A stretch of 64,000 nt of DNA from Cunninghamella blakesleeana. Its lineage: Eukaryota > Mucoromycota > Mucoromycetes > Mucorales > Cunninghamellaceae. The notes beneath the pieces are model-generated. The model saw only the letters and a list, made by a program, of their open reading frames with translations. It was not told where the DNA came from and ran no database searches. The stretch lies in the NCBI GenBank assembly GCA_017871115.1, contig JAFCIZ010000001.1:4569501-4633500 (forward strand), read 5' to 3'. Positions 21,419 to 32,286 of the stretch are shown here, piece by piece (within the stretch, counting starts at the first letter, position 1; every line of letters starts with the position of its first letter). A program made the translations under genes and the position numbers.

Positions 21419-21892
21419 TGTTGCCCAAGCTGATAATGTTGGCGGTACTTAAAAAATAACTCCGATCTACAACCTCTGAACTGACAACCTCTTTCTCTCA
21501 CAAAAATAATAAATTTAAAATTGTTTTAATATAAATAGATAGAATATTTTTCTTGCTTTTTTTTTACTTTGACAAATTTTCAAATAATATTTTATATAAT
21601 AAATATTTTATTTTTCCAAATCAATTTTTATTTTTATTTTATTTTATTTGATTATTACTCTTTATAATCTACCATCTGAATTCAAAATTCATTTGCATAT
21701 ACTACTAATTTTTTTTTTTATTTTTTTTATTATTCTATTTTTTTTTTTGTACTTCTATCTTAAATTAAGTCGTTTTACATATAAAACAGGAAATGATGAT
21801 CATTGAAATTATCTTATTTACAATTAATATGAATACAAACTTTTGCTTTTTATTTTTTAATAAAATAACTCTCACCAAAAATACACACAACA
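21419..21892 (+). mobile_element. Degenerate solo LTR of family 3, plus orientation
   Basis: It starts TGTTGCCCAAGCTGATAATG, shares TGTTGGCGGT with the family 3 LTR at 30826..31588, and ends CACACAACA. Flanks are ATAG (21415..21418) and ATAA (21893..21896), an aged 4-bp duplication with one mismatch. The region between resembles family 3 on the opposite strand, but it is shorter and has only traces of the tandem repeats. Confidence 0.6.
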
Positions 21893-22335
21893 ATAACCAT
21901 TACTTTTACATAATAATTTTATATGATATATGATAATAAAAATAAAAAGTTAAATATATTTGAATTGATACAGTAATCATAATTTTAAATTGTTTTATTT
22001 TTCTCTACAATACTTTTTTACAAAATGTTTGGGTTTTTTTTACATGAATTAATTATTATCATTTCTCTTATACTATTATATATATTAAGTCACCACTGTT
22101 TTTTTTTTTTTTGAGATATTTTTCTTTTTATTATTATATTTTAATCACAATTATATTAATAATATTGATAATTTTACTTTCTATAAAAAAAATATGAAAG
22201 CCCTTATCTTTTAAGTTATATTTTATTTAATATAATTTTGTTTCAGTTAATAAAAATACTAAAAAAAAATTAGAAAATCAAATTTTTTGTTTGGATGGAT
22301 CTCAAATAACTGGTGTCGATTTTATAGATAACTAA
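21893..22335. other. AT-rich intergenic region upstream of tRNA-Arg
   Basis: No ORF or recognisable repeat. Long T runs (for example 22101-22112) and near-pure A/T sequence. Confidence 0.4.
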
Positions 22336-22409
22336 GGGACTATGGCCCAATTGGATAAGGCGTCTGACTACGAATCAGGAGATTCCAGGTTCGACCCCTG
22401 GTAGTCTCA
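22336..22409 (+). tRNA. tRNA-Arg (ACG)
   Basis: Acceptor stem GGGACTA pairs with TAGTCTC (one G-T pair), discriminator A. D arm GGCCCAATTGGATAAGGC, anticodon arm CTGACTACGAATCAG with anticodon ACG (A34 read as inosine), T arm CCAGGTTCGACCCCTGG. No intron. A TTTTTT terminator lies a few bases downstream. The nested LTR cluster starts about 100 bp downstream. Confidence 0.97.
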
Positions 22410-22510
22410 ACCCAATTTTTTGGCTACTTTTTTCGGATAAAAGATTATCCTTTTCCATTGTGTCGGTACGGTTAGCGGAATTTTAAAAAGCATTTTCCTT
22501 TTTTAACCTT

Positions 22511-22552
22511 TGTTGTGTAAATTTTTGGTTGTTTGAAAAGTAGAATTTCCTT
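22511..22552 (-). repeat. Fragment of element D 3' LTR (terminal 42 bp)
   Basis: Begins TGTTGTGTAAATTTTTGG (the LTR end on the minus strand) and stops at CCTT, where element X inserted. Its continuation is at 39727, after the second CCTT. Confidence 0.75.
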
Positions 22553-22600
22553 TGTTGTGTAAATTTTTGGTTGTTGTAAAAGTAGAATTTCCTTTTATAG
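22553..22600 (-). repeat. Fragment of element X 3' LTR (terminal 48 bp)
   Basis: A second LTR end starts at TGTTGTG right after CCTT (22549..22552). It is cut at ATAG by element B and continues at 31593..31605. The outer boundary pairs with the 5' LTR end at 39722, which is followed by CCTT. Confidence 0.75.
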
Positions 22601-23324
22601 TGTTGTGTAAATTTTTGGTTGTTTGAAAAGTAGAATTTCCTTTTATAGTTTTGGAAAGTAGATAGTTTTGTAGTTTAGTTTAGTCGTCAGTGAGCACCAG
22701 TATCTTGTTTTATAAGTAGATACAACTTAGTTTAGATTGATAGTTTAAAATAAAAATAAAATAATAAAATAAAATAAAATAAATTATATAATTGGATAAA
22801 GATCAACAATTATATAGACAAAATAATAAAATTAAAATAAAATAAATATAATATCGGATAAAGATCAACGATTATTATAATAATATAATATAAAATAATA
22901 TTGGATAGTAATCAACAATATTAATATAAAATAAATATAATCTTTAGCTAAAAAGATGAGTTAAGAGAATTTAATATATAAAAATCTTTATTTCAAATTA
23001 ACTGAATATTAACTTCGTATTAACTGATTTTTCCAAATAAAATAAAATTTCGCTCCTTTATATATAAAAATGATCTGAATTCAAACCCAGATTGGTAGGT
23101 AAGTTATAAAGACCATTATAACAAGGAGGAGTATAAATTGATAAAGTTATAAAAGATAAAATAAATAAATATATATAAAATTATGAAATACTATTGGATA
23201 AAATATAAAGTTAATATATATATATATGCATATATTTATATATGCAAAAACACTTGTTTAAAAATATATTTAAAAATTATTTTTAGGATTATTTAGGTAT
23301 GATAAGTTCAACCATACCATAACA
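22601..23324 (-). repeat. 3' LTR of element B
   Basis: 724 bp, TG...CA read on the minus strand, inserted in the LTR of another element at ATAG. Confidence 0.92.
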
Positions 23325-23818
23325 TCCCTCCACCACGATTTAGATGACGCCGCATCTTTTTCATGCGTCCAGGTATCTAAATTTATTATCCTTTTGATCA
23401 TAACCTGGTCGAGTTCATCATAAGAACCACTTTTAAATAGCTTCTTCAGTGTTTCTCTTCTTGCCCTAACATACTTATGGTAGCCTATTTTGTTTGGGTG
23501 AGCGCAACTTTGATGTATGTATTCCAAGGTTTGTGGAATAATAAAATTATCTACCAAATTTTCCTTTTCCCATCTTGCTTTTAATTCAGTAACCAAAATA
23601 TCGAGTAGATTTTTATAGTTTTCCTGAATTTGAAACTTGATCCATTCACTAGTAGATATATCCGTGTTTAACCAATATAGAAGTTCAGGAGTTAAAAAAT
23701 TTAAGTCAATAGGTTCGGTTATAGGTACCAATTCATCGAGTATGTTGTCAACTTCATGGGAATCAACAAGATCTTCTTGAGAGAGTAGTTTGTTTGTTTG
23801 GTTATCTTGTGGAGTCAT
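23270..23818 (-). CDS. ORF4 of element B
   Basis: 182 residues, identical to the element A copy (19175..19723). The last 18 codons are in the LTR. Function unknown; see the element A entry for motifs. Confidence 0.8.
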   Translation of the reverse strand: MTPQDNQTNKLLSQEDLVDSHEVDNILDELVPITEPIDLNFLTPELLYWLNTDISTSEWIKFQIQENYKNLLDILVTELKARWEKENLVDNFIIPQTLEYIHQSCAHPNKIGYHKYVRARRETLKKLFKSGSYDELDQVMIKRIINLDTWTHEKDAASSKSWWRDVMVWLNLSYLNNPKNNF

Positions 23819-23988
23819 CTTTAATATCGTTAATATTATTATTTTTTTTTTTTGAATAAAGAAAAATTATAATATAATTTTTCCTTATTTATAGTTTTTT
23901 TTTTTTTTTTCGGAATTTTAAATATATATATAAAGTTTTTCTTTTTTTTTTTTTAAATTTTCTTTTTCCCATAAATTTTTTTTTTTTT

Positions 23989-25302
23989 TTATACGATTGT
24001 CTTTTTAGCAAAGTCAATCCAAAATACGTCAGGCATCTGCAACAACTTCAATTTATTGCCGTGTATTCTTCTTAGTTTGGTATTGGTCACGTTGAATTCT
24101 TTTATCAGATAAGTACCTTTACCTAAACTTTGATGAACAATATATTTGCCTTTCCAGTTATCTGATATTTTGCCACCCCAAGAGTTTGATTTTCTTCCAA
24201 TATACATCATAACAATATCACCAATCCTAAAAGGCGGTTTCCATTCCTTCTTTTCATTATTAATCTTCTTGTCAATGGCCTTCTTTTGATTCTTTTGGGA
24301 TTTCTTTATAAATTCTGCAGCGTCTTCTCTTATCTGTTTTAGTGACAATAATTCTTTTGCAGCGCGTACGTGTAACTGATATTGGAATCTTGCAGAATTT
24401 ACTTCTATTGGTATATCCATAAATAAATCATAAGGTGTCTTTGCTTCATGCCCGTAAGTTAAATAAAAAGGAGAATAATTTGTTGATTTTTGTTTGATAG
24501 TACGATAGGCAAATAGAACGGATGGTAAATATTGATCCCATACTTGTTTTTCTTTATTGTTTAACTTTTTTAGAATAGCGCCTAAAGTGGAATTAAACTT
24601 TTCTATCAACCCGTTTGCTTGCGAATTCCCAACACTTATAGTTTTATGGTGGATATTGTATTGGAAACAGACTTTTTTTATTAATTCACCTATAAATGGC
24701 TTTCCATTATCTGTAATTATTATGTGTGGCGCACCGTGTCGACAAATAATATCTTCATAAATAAACAATGCTATTTCGGCTGCAGTTTGGAATTTTAATG
24801 CACGAGCTTCAACCCATTTCGTTAGATAATCAATACCTGCAACTATATATCTATATCCATTTTTAGATGTAGAAATATGTTTGACATCTAATGCCCATTG
24901 GAAGAAAGGTTTGGATGTTGTTGGAATAGGGTGTAATAATTCGTTATGTTTAGCAGGACCTGTAGTTTGACATCTACTGCATTTCTTGACGTAATTCTGT
25001 ACATCTTTTGTCATATTTTCCCAATAATAATGATTTGCAAGTTTGAATAATGTGTTGTGGTAACCCATATGTCCTCCTAATGGATGTTGATGATGCATGT
25101 ATAATGCTTCTGACACTTGATCTTTATTCAAAACTTTTCTTATCGTCTGCAGGTTAATATTATATCGGTACAATTCGTTGTTGTGTATGATAAATTTGTG
25201 GGAATGTTTTTGTAAATAATTTTTTTCTTTATCGGTGATGTTGTCAGGTAATTTTAATGTTGATAAATAATTTTTTATTAAATCAATTTTGTTTTGTTCC
25301 AT
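23989..25302 (-). CDS. Integrase of element B
   Basis: 437 residues, identical to the element A integrase, with complete HHCC and D,D-35-E motifs and no chromodomain. It is again a separate ORF, 248 nt downstream of the pol stop. Confidence 0.93.
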   Translation of the reverse strand: MEQNKIDLIKNYLSTLKLPDNITDKEKNYLQKHSHKFIIHNNELYRYNINLQTIRKVLNKDQVSEALYMHHQHPLGGHMGYHNTLFKLANHYYWENMTKDVQNYVKKCSRCQTTGPAKHNELLHPIPTTSKPFFQWALDVKHISTSKNGYRYIVAGIDYLTKWVEARALKFQTAAEIALFIYEDIICRHGAPHIIITDNGKPFIGELIKKVCFQYNIHHKTISVGNSQANGLIEKFNSTLGAILKKLNNKEKQVWDQYLPSVLFAYRTIKQKSTNYSPFYLTYGHEAKTPYDLFMDIPIEVNSARFQYQLHVRAAKELLSLKQIREDAAEFIKKSQKNQKKAIDKKINNEKKEWKPPFRIGDIVMMYIGRKSNSWGGKISDNWKGKYIVHQSLGKGTYLIKEFNVTNTKLRRIHGNKLKLLQMPDVFWIDFAKKTIV

Positions 25303-25550
25303 TTTTACTGATATTTGTTGTAAATTTCTTGTATTTAGATTCTTGAATATATTGTTGAATAATATTTTAGTAATACTGATAAATAGTGTTGATCGATTAT
25401 AAGTGTAGGTATGCAGCTTTTTACGACTTCAGCAAAACTTGGTCGAGTAGTAAGTAATTGAATTTTTTTTTTTTTGTTTTTGTTTGTTTTTGTTTTTTGT
25501 TTTTTTTTTTTTTTTATATATATGTATTTATATTTATGCATTTTGTTATT

Positions 25551-28500
25551 TTAGTAGCCTAGCCTTGAAAGAAAATCGGCAGCTTCTTGTTTTCTTCCAG
25601 CTCTATATTTGATTTCAAATTCATAATCGGCTAAATATGTGATCCATCTTGCAACAATTCCAGTAACTTTTGGTGATTCAATTAACCATCTTAACGGCGA
25701 ATGATCAGATATAACAGTAAACTTCTTTCCCAATAAATACGGTCTGAATATTTGTAAACTCCATACCAAAGCAAGACATTCTAATTTAGTAGCACCATAG
25801 TTTAATTCACTATTCTTCAATCCTCTACTGGCAAATATTATAGGATGTTCACGACCATCATCATCTAGTTGTGTTAATATAGAACCTAGTCCTAGTTGTG
25901 AAGCATCGCATACAACAATGAATGGTTTATCAAAATCAGGTCTTCTTAATATTGGAGCATTGATTAGATTTTCCTTTAATTTTTCAAAAGCTTTTGTTGT
26001 ATCTTCTGTCCATGGTATTCTCTTTTTGGTTTTTGTTTGCTCATGTAATGGCCTAGCAGTAGCAGCAAATCCTTTTACAAATCTTCTGTAATATGAAGCT
26101 AAACCTAAGAAGCCTCTAACTTGTTTAATTGTTTTTGGTATTGGATAATCTTTAATCTTTGCAATTTTATCTGGATCAGTCTTGATTCCTTCAGCAGTTA
26201 TTATGTAGCCTAAAAATTTTAATTCATCTTTAAAGAATATACACTTTTCAATATTAAACACCAATCCACCTCTTCTAGTGTATTCGAATAATCTTTCCAA
26301 GTCAATTAGGTGTTGATCCAAGTTTTTGGAATGTACATTAAGATCATCAATAAATGCAACTAGATTACTATGCAGCAAATCTTTATAACAGATATCAATT
26401 AATCTTTGGAAAGTAGCAGGACTATTCACCAAACCCATTGGCAGCATTTCATATTGATAAGTACCAATTTTAGTTGTAAAGCCAGTTAATTCTTTACTTG
26501 ATTCTTTTAATGGAACTTGATGGAAACCAGATCTTAAATCCAAAGCTGAAAATATTTTTGATTTTCCAAGTTCGTCAATTAAATCATCAATACGTGGTAG
26601 TGGATATGAATCAACTTTTGTATGTGTATTCAGTTTACGATAGTCAACTACCATACGATATTCACCATTCTTCTTTTTGACTAAAATAATTGGTGCAGTA
26701 AAAGGAGAATTTGAAGGTTTTATAATTCCCAATTTACAAAGACGGTCTAATTCATTCTTCAAATATTCTTGTTCACTTGGTCCCAATCTATATGGTCTGT
26801 GTCTGATAGGTAATGTATTTTCTTTTAATATTATTTCGTGTTCTATTAATGTAGTTTTTCCCATTTTATCATTATTCCAATCAAAGATATCTTGATAGTG
26901 GTGTATTAATTTATAAAATTTCTTTTTGTATTCTTCAGGTATGTCACCCATTTGGATTTTTCCTTTTATATTTGGATCAAGAATAATTTCTTCAGTATCA
27001 TCTTCCAGCAGAGAAGGTGGTAAATCTCTATAGTGGTCCTCAAAATCATAACCAGTATATTCGACATATGGATCCTTTTGTATTGGAAATTGTTTTCTAT
27101 TTATGAATTCACCTAGTATGTTGTTTGGCGGTATTTCCATCATGTCTTCAGTTTTATTGATAATTTCCAAGATTACATCAAAGTCTTCATGTTTATCCAA
27201 AAATTCATCAAGATGTTTAAAATGTGGAACGATTATATTTTCATCAATAGCATAGTTGATTTGACAAATATGATAAGGTGGTATTGATAAACCAGTATTT
27301 CCACTTAATATCATCATAGTACCTTCATCTTTATTTGGACGTGTTTGGATTACTGGACTTTTTTCATGATCATCCATTAGATAAAAGTCTTCATCATCTT
27401 GTACAGCATCTTCTTCATTACTATCAGTAGATTCTTCGTCATCAATCGAATCTTCATCATTAGAATCAGTATCATCTTCAGATTCACTAGTATTTGATAG
27501 ATTTTCAGCTACTTCTTCACCTTGTGGCTGTTCCAATTCATATTTAACATTTGTAACACGTTGATATGTATATGGACGTTCATTTGTTTTTATATAGGTA
27601 ATTGGAATTTCTTGTGTACGACGTTTATAAGTCACCTTTAAGGTACCTGTTTTAAAGTTTATTACTGCTTGTGCATGATCCAACCAACTAGTACCTAACA
27701 CTATATGTTGTGGACACTTTGGTAATACTTCAACATCAATTGGTATAGTTAACCCTTCACCAACAGTAATAGGAACATCATGAATTACACCTAGTGCAGG
27801 TTGTTTAGTACCATTTCCCATTACAAAAATACTTGTAGATGGTGCATCAATTTCTAGATCTAATGATTTCATCATTGCCCTGGACATACAAGCTCTTGCA
27901 GCTCCACAATCAATTAATCCAGTAACTTTTACATCATTCACCATTATATCGGCATATGCAGCAGTAGTTACAACATCACTATTATCAATAGAATTTAGCT
28001 GTACATCTTTTTCCTTACCTTTATCAACTGGTCTTTTTATTCTTGATTGTCTACAAGCTGTAATCAATTCTCTTCTTAATGGAGCGGATATAGTTATAAG
28101 ATCTCCAACATTAATATTAGCTTTTTGATGTAATATATCTTCAGAAATATTATAATTTATTGGTAATGGTTGTGATTTCCTTTTTGGTGTCTTCTTCTTT
28201 TTATCAACAGGTGGTTCTTGAATGGATACTTTTTTCCTTTTATCATTTATTACTTGTACTTCTTCCATCATATCATTATTATTTGATTTAGAAGGTTCAG
28301 TTACATCTTGATTTGGATGCTGTGAAAATACGTTTTGAAAAAATGGATTATTTTGTGGTGGAACATGTGTATGATCACGAATATCTTGTTGTATTTGTTG
28401 TGGAATAGATTTTGTAGCAGCTGCTGATGTACTTGGTTTTTCTATAGTCTTCCTTGTACGTGGTTTTCTTATTGCTTTTTCAACAACTGGTGGTTTTGGA

Positions 28501-28790
28501 TTTGCAGCAACATTAAAATCGCAATCATTGATTTCTTGATCACTTTCTAATATATTTTGAAGATAATAATGATCTTGTGCTGATAAATAATCATTATGGT
28601 TGTCCATTATGTTATGTGGGACGTAAGTATTTGTATTGTAATATCGTGAATTTATGTTGGAATTATTTGGTGTATTATAGTTGTGATATTTATTAATATT
28701 ATTTTCTTGATATAGTTGATTATTATTTGGATGGATGGATTTTGTAATAGGGATTTCCAATTGACCATCTGTAACAATTGCCCTATTTAG
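25551..28790 (-). CDS. Pol of element B: protease, reverse transcriptase, RNase H
   Basis: Reached by the -1 frameshift at 28790..28796. Same domain order as in element A with scattered substitutions (for example KIGTYQYE for KFGTYQYE before the FIDD motif, and LCKLGII for LCELGII). The protease motif is LIDCGAA. It ends AADFLSRLGY. Open throughout. Confidence 0.92.
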   Translation of the reverse strand, partial: LNRAIVTDGQLEIPITKSIHPNNNQLYQENNINKYHNYNTPNNSNINSRYYNTNTYVPHNIMDNHNDYLSAQDHYYLQNILESDQEINDCDFNVAANPKPPVVEKAIRKPRTRKTIEKPSTSAAATKSIPQQIQQDIRDHTHVPPQNNPFFQNVFSQHPNQDVTEPSKSNNNDMMEEVQVINDKRKKVSIQEPPVDKKKKTPKRKSQPLPINYNISEDILHQKANINVGDLITISAPLRRELITACRQSRIKRPVDKGKEKDVQLNSIDNSDVVTTAAYADIMVNDVKVTGLIDCGAARACMSRAMMKSLDLEIDAPSTSIFVMGNGTKQPALGVIHDVPITVGEGLTIPIDVEVLPKCPQHIVLGTSWLDHAQAVINFKTGTLKVTYKRRTQEIPITYIKTNERPYTYQRVTNVKYELEQPQGEEVAENLSNTSESEDDTDSNDEDSIDDEESTDSNEEDAVQDDEDFYLMDDHEKSPVIQTRPNKDEGTMMILSGNTGLSIPPYHICQINYAIDENIIVPHFKHLDEFLDKHEDFDVILEIINKTEDMMEIPPNNILGEFINRKQFPIQKDPYVEYTGYDFEDHYRDLPPSLLEDDTEEIILDPNIKGKIQMGDIPEEYKKKFYKLIHHYQDIFDWNNDKMGKTTLIEHEIILKENTLPIRHRPYRLGPSEQEYLKNELDRLCKLGIIKPSNSPFTAPIILVKKKNGEYRMVVDYRKLNTHTKVDSYPLPRIDDLIDELGKSKIFSALDLRSGFHQVPLKESSKELTGFTTKIGTYQYEMLPMGLVNSPATFQRLIDICYKDLLHSNLVAFIDDLNVHSKNLDQHLIDLERLFEYTRRGGLVFNIEKCIFFKDELKFLGYIITAEGIKTDPDKIAKIKDYPIPKTIKQVRGFLGLASYYRRFVKGFAATARPLHEQTKTKKRIPWTEDTTKAFEKLKENLINAPILRRPDFDKPFIVVCDASQLGLGSILTQLDDDGREHPIIFASRGLKNSELNYGATKLECLALVWSLQIFRPYLLGKKFTVISDHSPLRWLIESPKVTGIVARWITYLADYEFEIKYRAGRKQEAADFLSRLGY

Positions 28791-29923
28791 TTTTTTGAAC
28801 CATTAACTGGTGTGTTATTTTGATTATTATTTGGTGGATTATTATTTGATGGATTATTATAAGGATTTTGTTGTGGATAATTATATTGTGGATTATAATT
28901 ATTGTTATTTTGCATTTGATTTCCTTGATGATAATAATCTCTGTTATTATAATTATCTTCAGGTAAATATTGATTGTTATAATTATGATTATTGTTGTTG
29001 TTATTATTATTATATTGACGATAATTGTTATACTGATTATTTCTGTATTTTTGATTATTATTTCTGTTATAATTATTAGGTCCATTATATGATTGATTGT
29101 TACGATTATTATTGTTGTTGTTTCTTTGGTTATTGTACGAGCCTCTTTTGTCTTCCAATTTGGTGTTTATCAATTTTTCCATATGACCTAAAAGCTTTTG
29201 CATGAATGCAGATTCTCCATCAACATGTTCAGCTGTATTTAATGATGTATTGCCATTATAATCACCATAATTATTATTATTTGACTTCTTTTTATGGCCT
29301 CCAGCAAATCTATTAGCATTGGTAAGATTACATACAGATGGTAATGATTGTATGTGTCTTGTCTTCCACCAATTTTCGGCATAGTTATACCATTGATTCA
29401 ATGTTTCAGCACCTTGATCCATACAGTGCATTCTGATTTCTTCTTTTAAACCAGCACGGAATCTCATCAATATAATATGATCATCCTTCAATTGTGCCAA
29501 TCTTGCCATTTCTTGGATACGTGCCAAAAAGTTCTTTGGTCTTTCGTCATTGCCTTGTTTAATAGTACCAAGTGCAATTTCGTATGATAATATCAATTCT
29601 TTGGTGACATACTTTTCCCTTAAAGCATTCATCAATTTTTGATAGTCATTAGCCATATTTGGATCTTGTTCTAATTGTTCAAAATAGAATTCAGCAGGAC
29701 CAGACAATTGCACCTTCAAGATAATTGCCCTTCTATCCATACCAACTCTAGATAATTTAAAATAATTTTCCAAGGACTTTTCAAAATAACGAAAGTCTTC
29801 GTCATCAGAACCTGAAAAAGTTAAAAGATTAAGCTTCAGCTTAGCAGCAAGGTTAGGATCATGGTGATAATCATGATTTTCCAACGCGGTTTGCTCGATA
29901 CTTGATTTTTGTGGATTTTCCAT
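28787..29923 (-). CDS. Gag of element B
   Basis: 378 residues, differing from the element A Gag at two or so positions (HDYHHD near residue 18, PEDNYNN in the Asn-rich tail). Same helical core and Asn-rich C-terminus without a zinc knuckle. The stop is preceded by the slippery heptamer. Confidence 0.9.
   Translation of the reverse strand: MENPQKSSIEQTALENHDYHHDPNLAAKLKLNLLTFSGSDDEDFRYFEKSLENYFKLSRVGMDRRAIILKVQLSGPAEFYFEQLEQDPNMANDYQKLMNALREKYVTKELILSYEIALGTIKQGNDERPKNFLARIQEMARLAQLKDDHIILMRFRAGLKEEIRMHCMDQGAETLNQWYNYAENWWKTRHIQSLPSVCNLTNANRFAGGHKKKSNNNNYGDYNGNTSLNTAEHVDGESAFMQKLLGHMEKLINTKLEDKRGSYNNQRNNNNNNRNNQSYNGPNNYNRNNNQKYRNNQYNNYRQYNNNNNNNNHNYNNQYLPEDNYNNRDYYHQGNQMQNNNNYNPQYNYPQQNPYNNPSNNNPPNNNQNNTPVNGSKN
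28790..28796 (-). other. -1 frameshift heptamer of element B
   Basis: A_AAA_AAC directly before the gag TAA, identical in sequence and frame to element A. Confidence 0.85.
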
Positions 29924-30097
29924 TGGAATATAAAGATAAGTTTTTGAAATAGGATGATAAAGTTTGTATATTTTTAAAGTAGTTGTTTACTTGAATTTAA
30001 GTATTCTTGATTATATTCTTTTATAGATTTAGTTATTCCTTGATAATTAGTGTTTCCCTGGATTTTTAGTATATCCCCGCCAGTGAGCACCAAAATA

Positions 30098-30821
30098 TGT
30101 TGTGTAAATTTTTGGTTGTTTGAAAAGTAGAATTTCCTTTTATAGTTTTGGAAAGTAGATAGTTTTGTAGTTTAGTTTAGTCGTCAGTGAGCACCAGTAT
30201 CTTGTTTTATAAGTAGATACAACTTAGTTTAGATTGATAGTTTAAAATAAAAATAAAATAATAAAATAAAATAAAATAAATTATATAATTGGATAAAGAT
30301 CAACAATTATATAGACAAAATAATAAAATTAAAATAAAATAAATATAATATCGGATAAAGATCAACGATTATTATAATAATATAATATAAAATAATATTG
30401 GATAGTAATCAACAATATTAATATAAAATAAATATAATCTTTAGCTAAAAAGATGAGTTAAGAGAATTTAATATATAAAAATCTTTATTTCAAATTAACT
30501 GAATATTAACTTCGTATTAACTGATTTTTCCAAATAAAATAAAATTTCGCTCCTTTATATATAAAAATGATCTGAATTCAAACCCAGATTGGTAGGTAAG
30601 TTATAAAGACCATTATAACAAGGAGGAGTATAAATTGATAAAGTTATAAAAGATAAAATAAATAAATATATATAAAATTATGAAATACTATTGGATAAAA
30701 TATAAAGTTAATATATATATATATGCATATATTTATATATGCAAAAACACTTGTTTAAAAATATATTTAAAAATTATTTTTAGGATTATTTAGGTATGAT
30801 AAGTTCAACCATACCATAACA
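30098..30821 (-). repeat. 5' LTR of element B
   Basis: 724 bp. Followed inward by a 5-nt gap and the PBS candidate at 30075..30092. The three stem-loops lie at about 30282..30421. Confidence 0.92.
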
Positions 30822-30825
30822 ATAG

Positions 30826-31588
30826 TGTTGTGTGTGTTTTTGGTAAGAGTTATTTTTGTTAAAATAAAATAAGAGAGTTTGTATTTATATTAATTATAAA
30901 TAAGATAATTCCAGTGAGCACCAGTTCTTGTTTTACAAGTAGAACGACTTAATATAATGTAAAAGTAAAAAGGTAAAAAGATAATATAAAATAAAAATAT
31001 TCAAAAAAAATTCAAAAGTATATGCAAATGAATTTAAAAGTCAGAGAGTAGATTATTATATAAAAAGAGTAATAATCAAATAAAGTAATAATAAAATTAA
31101 AAATAAAATATAAAAGTTTATATATGTTGTATATAAATAAAAAGAGATTTCACTTAAGAAATAAAATATATTTGTTATAGTAATAAAAATGATTTCAATT
31201 AAGAAATTAGTATAAAGTTAAAATAAAATAAAAAAATTGGTTTGGACAAATAAAATATTTATTATATAAAGTATTATTTAAAAATATTATGTTTATATTT
31301 GACAAAGAAAAAAAACAAAAGAGAAAGAGAAATATTCTTTCCTATTTATATTAAAACAAAAAATAAATTTTTTAGGGAGAGAAAGAGGAAAAAGGTTGTA
31401 GGAATTTGGTTGTAGAACTTTGGTTGTAGGAATTAAGTTGTAGGAATTTGGTTGTAGGAATTAGGTTGTAGGAATTAGGTTGTAGAACTTTGGTTGTAGA
31501 ACTTTGGTTGTAGAACTTTGGTTGTAGAACTTTGGTTGTGAAAAAAAAAATAATTTAATCACCGCCAACATCATCCGCTTGGACGACA
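30826..31588 (-). mobile_element. Solo LTR of family 3 (763 bp) with 14-bp minisatellite
   Basis: Read on the minus strand it starts TGTCGTCC and ends CACACACAACA. It is flanked by ATAG on both sides (30822..30825 and 31589..31592), so it used the same target tetramer as element B. It shares the motif TGGTGCTCACTGG and the preceding CTTRTAAAAC with the other LTR family but is otherwise different, implying distant relationship. No internal domain of this family is present in the window. Confidence 0.85.
31394..31541. repeat. 14-bp minisatellite in family 3 LTR
   Basis: About ten units alternating between GGTTGTAGAACTTT and GGTTGTAGGAATTA/T. It occupies the U3-like part of the solo LTR. Confidence 0.9.
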
Positions 31589-31592
31589 ATAG

Positions 31593-31605
31593 TTTTGGAA
31601 AGTAG
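31593..31605 (-). repeat. Continuation of element X 3' LTR fragment
   Basis: Thirteen bases, TTTTGGAAAGTAG, which continue the LTR cut at ATAG by element B and the family 3 solo LTR. It ends in GTAG where the next LTR begins. Confidence 0.7.
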
Positions 31606-32286
31606 TGTTGTGTAAATTTTTGGTTGTTGTAAAAGTAGAATTTCCTTTTATAGTTTTGGAAAGTAGATAGCTTTGTAGTTTAGTTTAGTTGTCAGTGAGC
31701 ACCAGTATCTTGTTTTATAAGTAGATACAACTTAGTTTAGATTTATAGTTTAAAATAAAAATAAAATAATAAAGTAAAATAAAATAAATTATATAATTGG
31801 ATAAAGATCAACAATTATATAGACAAAGTAATAAAATTAAAATAAAATAAGTATAATATCGGATAAAGATCAACGATTATTATAATAAAATAATATAAAG
31901 TAATATTGGATAGTAATCAACAATATTAATATAAAATAAAAATAATCTTTAGTTAAAAAGATGAGTTAATAGACTTATTGGTTATAATATAAGTTCTTTT
32001 ATTTAAAATTAACTTGTTATTAACTGATTTTTCAAAAATAAAATAAAAATTGTCGAGTATTTATATAAAAAAATAAAAATAAGGTTTTATATTTTATGTC
32101 AGATTCGACATAAAAAGTGTTACTGATTTTGTCATCAAATTTGTCACCAAAAGTGTTAACAAATTTGTTATCGAAAATGATATAAAAAGTGTTAGAAAAA
32201 TTGTTACCAAAAATGATGAAATATTTTAACCAATCAAATTCCATGAGCGGTCTTCGAAATGATCCAAGCGAATCCATCGCGCAACA
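31606..32286 (-). repeat. 3' LTR of element C (subfamily 2)
   Basis: 681 bp, nearly identical to the solo LTR that hosts element A. ORF4 reads into it without a break. Confidence 0.88.

Larger units (their letters stand above)
22601..30821 (-). mobile_element. Element B: full-length Ty3/gypsy LTR retrotransposon (8221 bp)
   Basis: LTRs 30098..30821 (5') and 22601..23324 (3') are 724 bp each and look identical. Target-site duplication ATAG (22597..22600 and 30822..30825). Same length and organisation as element A with about a dozen residue differences in Pol and identical integrase and ORF4, so A and B are recent sisters. All ORFs are open. Confidence 0.95.

Noticed and set aside
25335..25541. 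68-codon ORF between pol and integrase of element B (MHKYKYIYIKKKK...)
   Set aside because: The element A copy is out of frame because of poly-A length. Kept only as a conserved-block finding.
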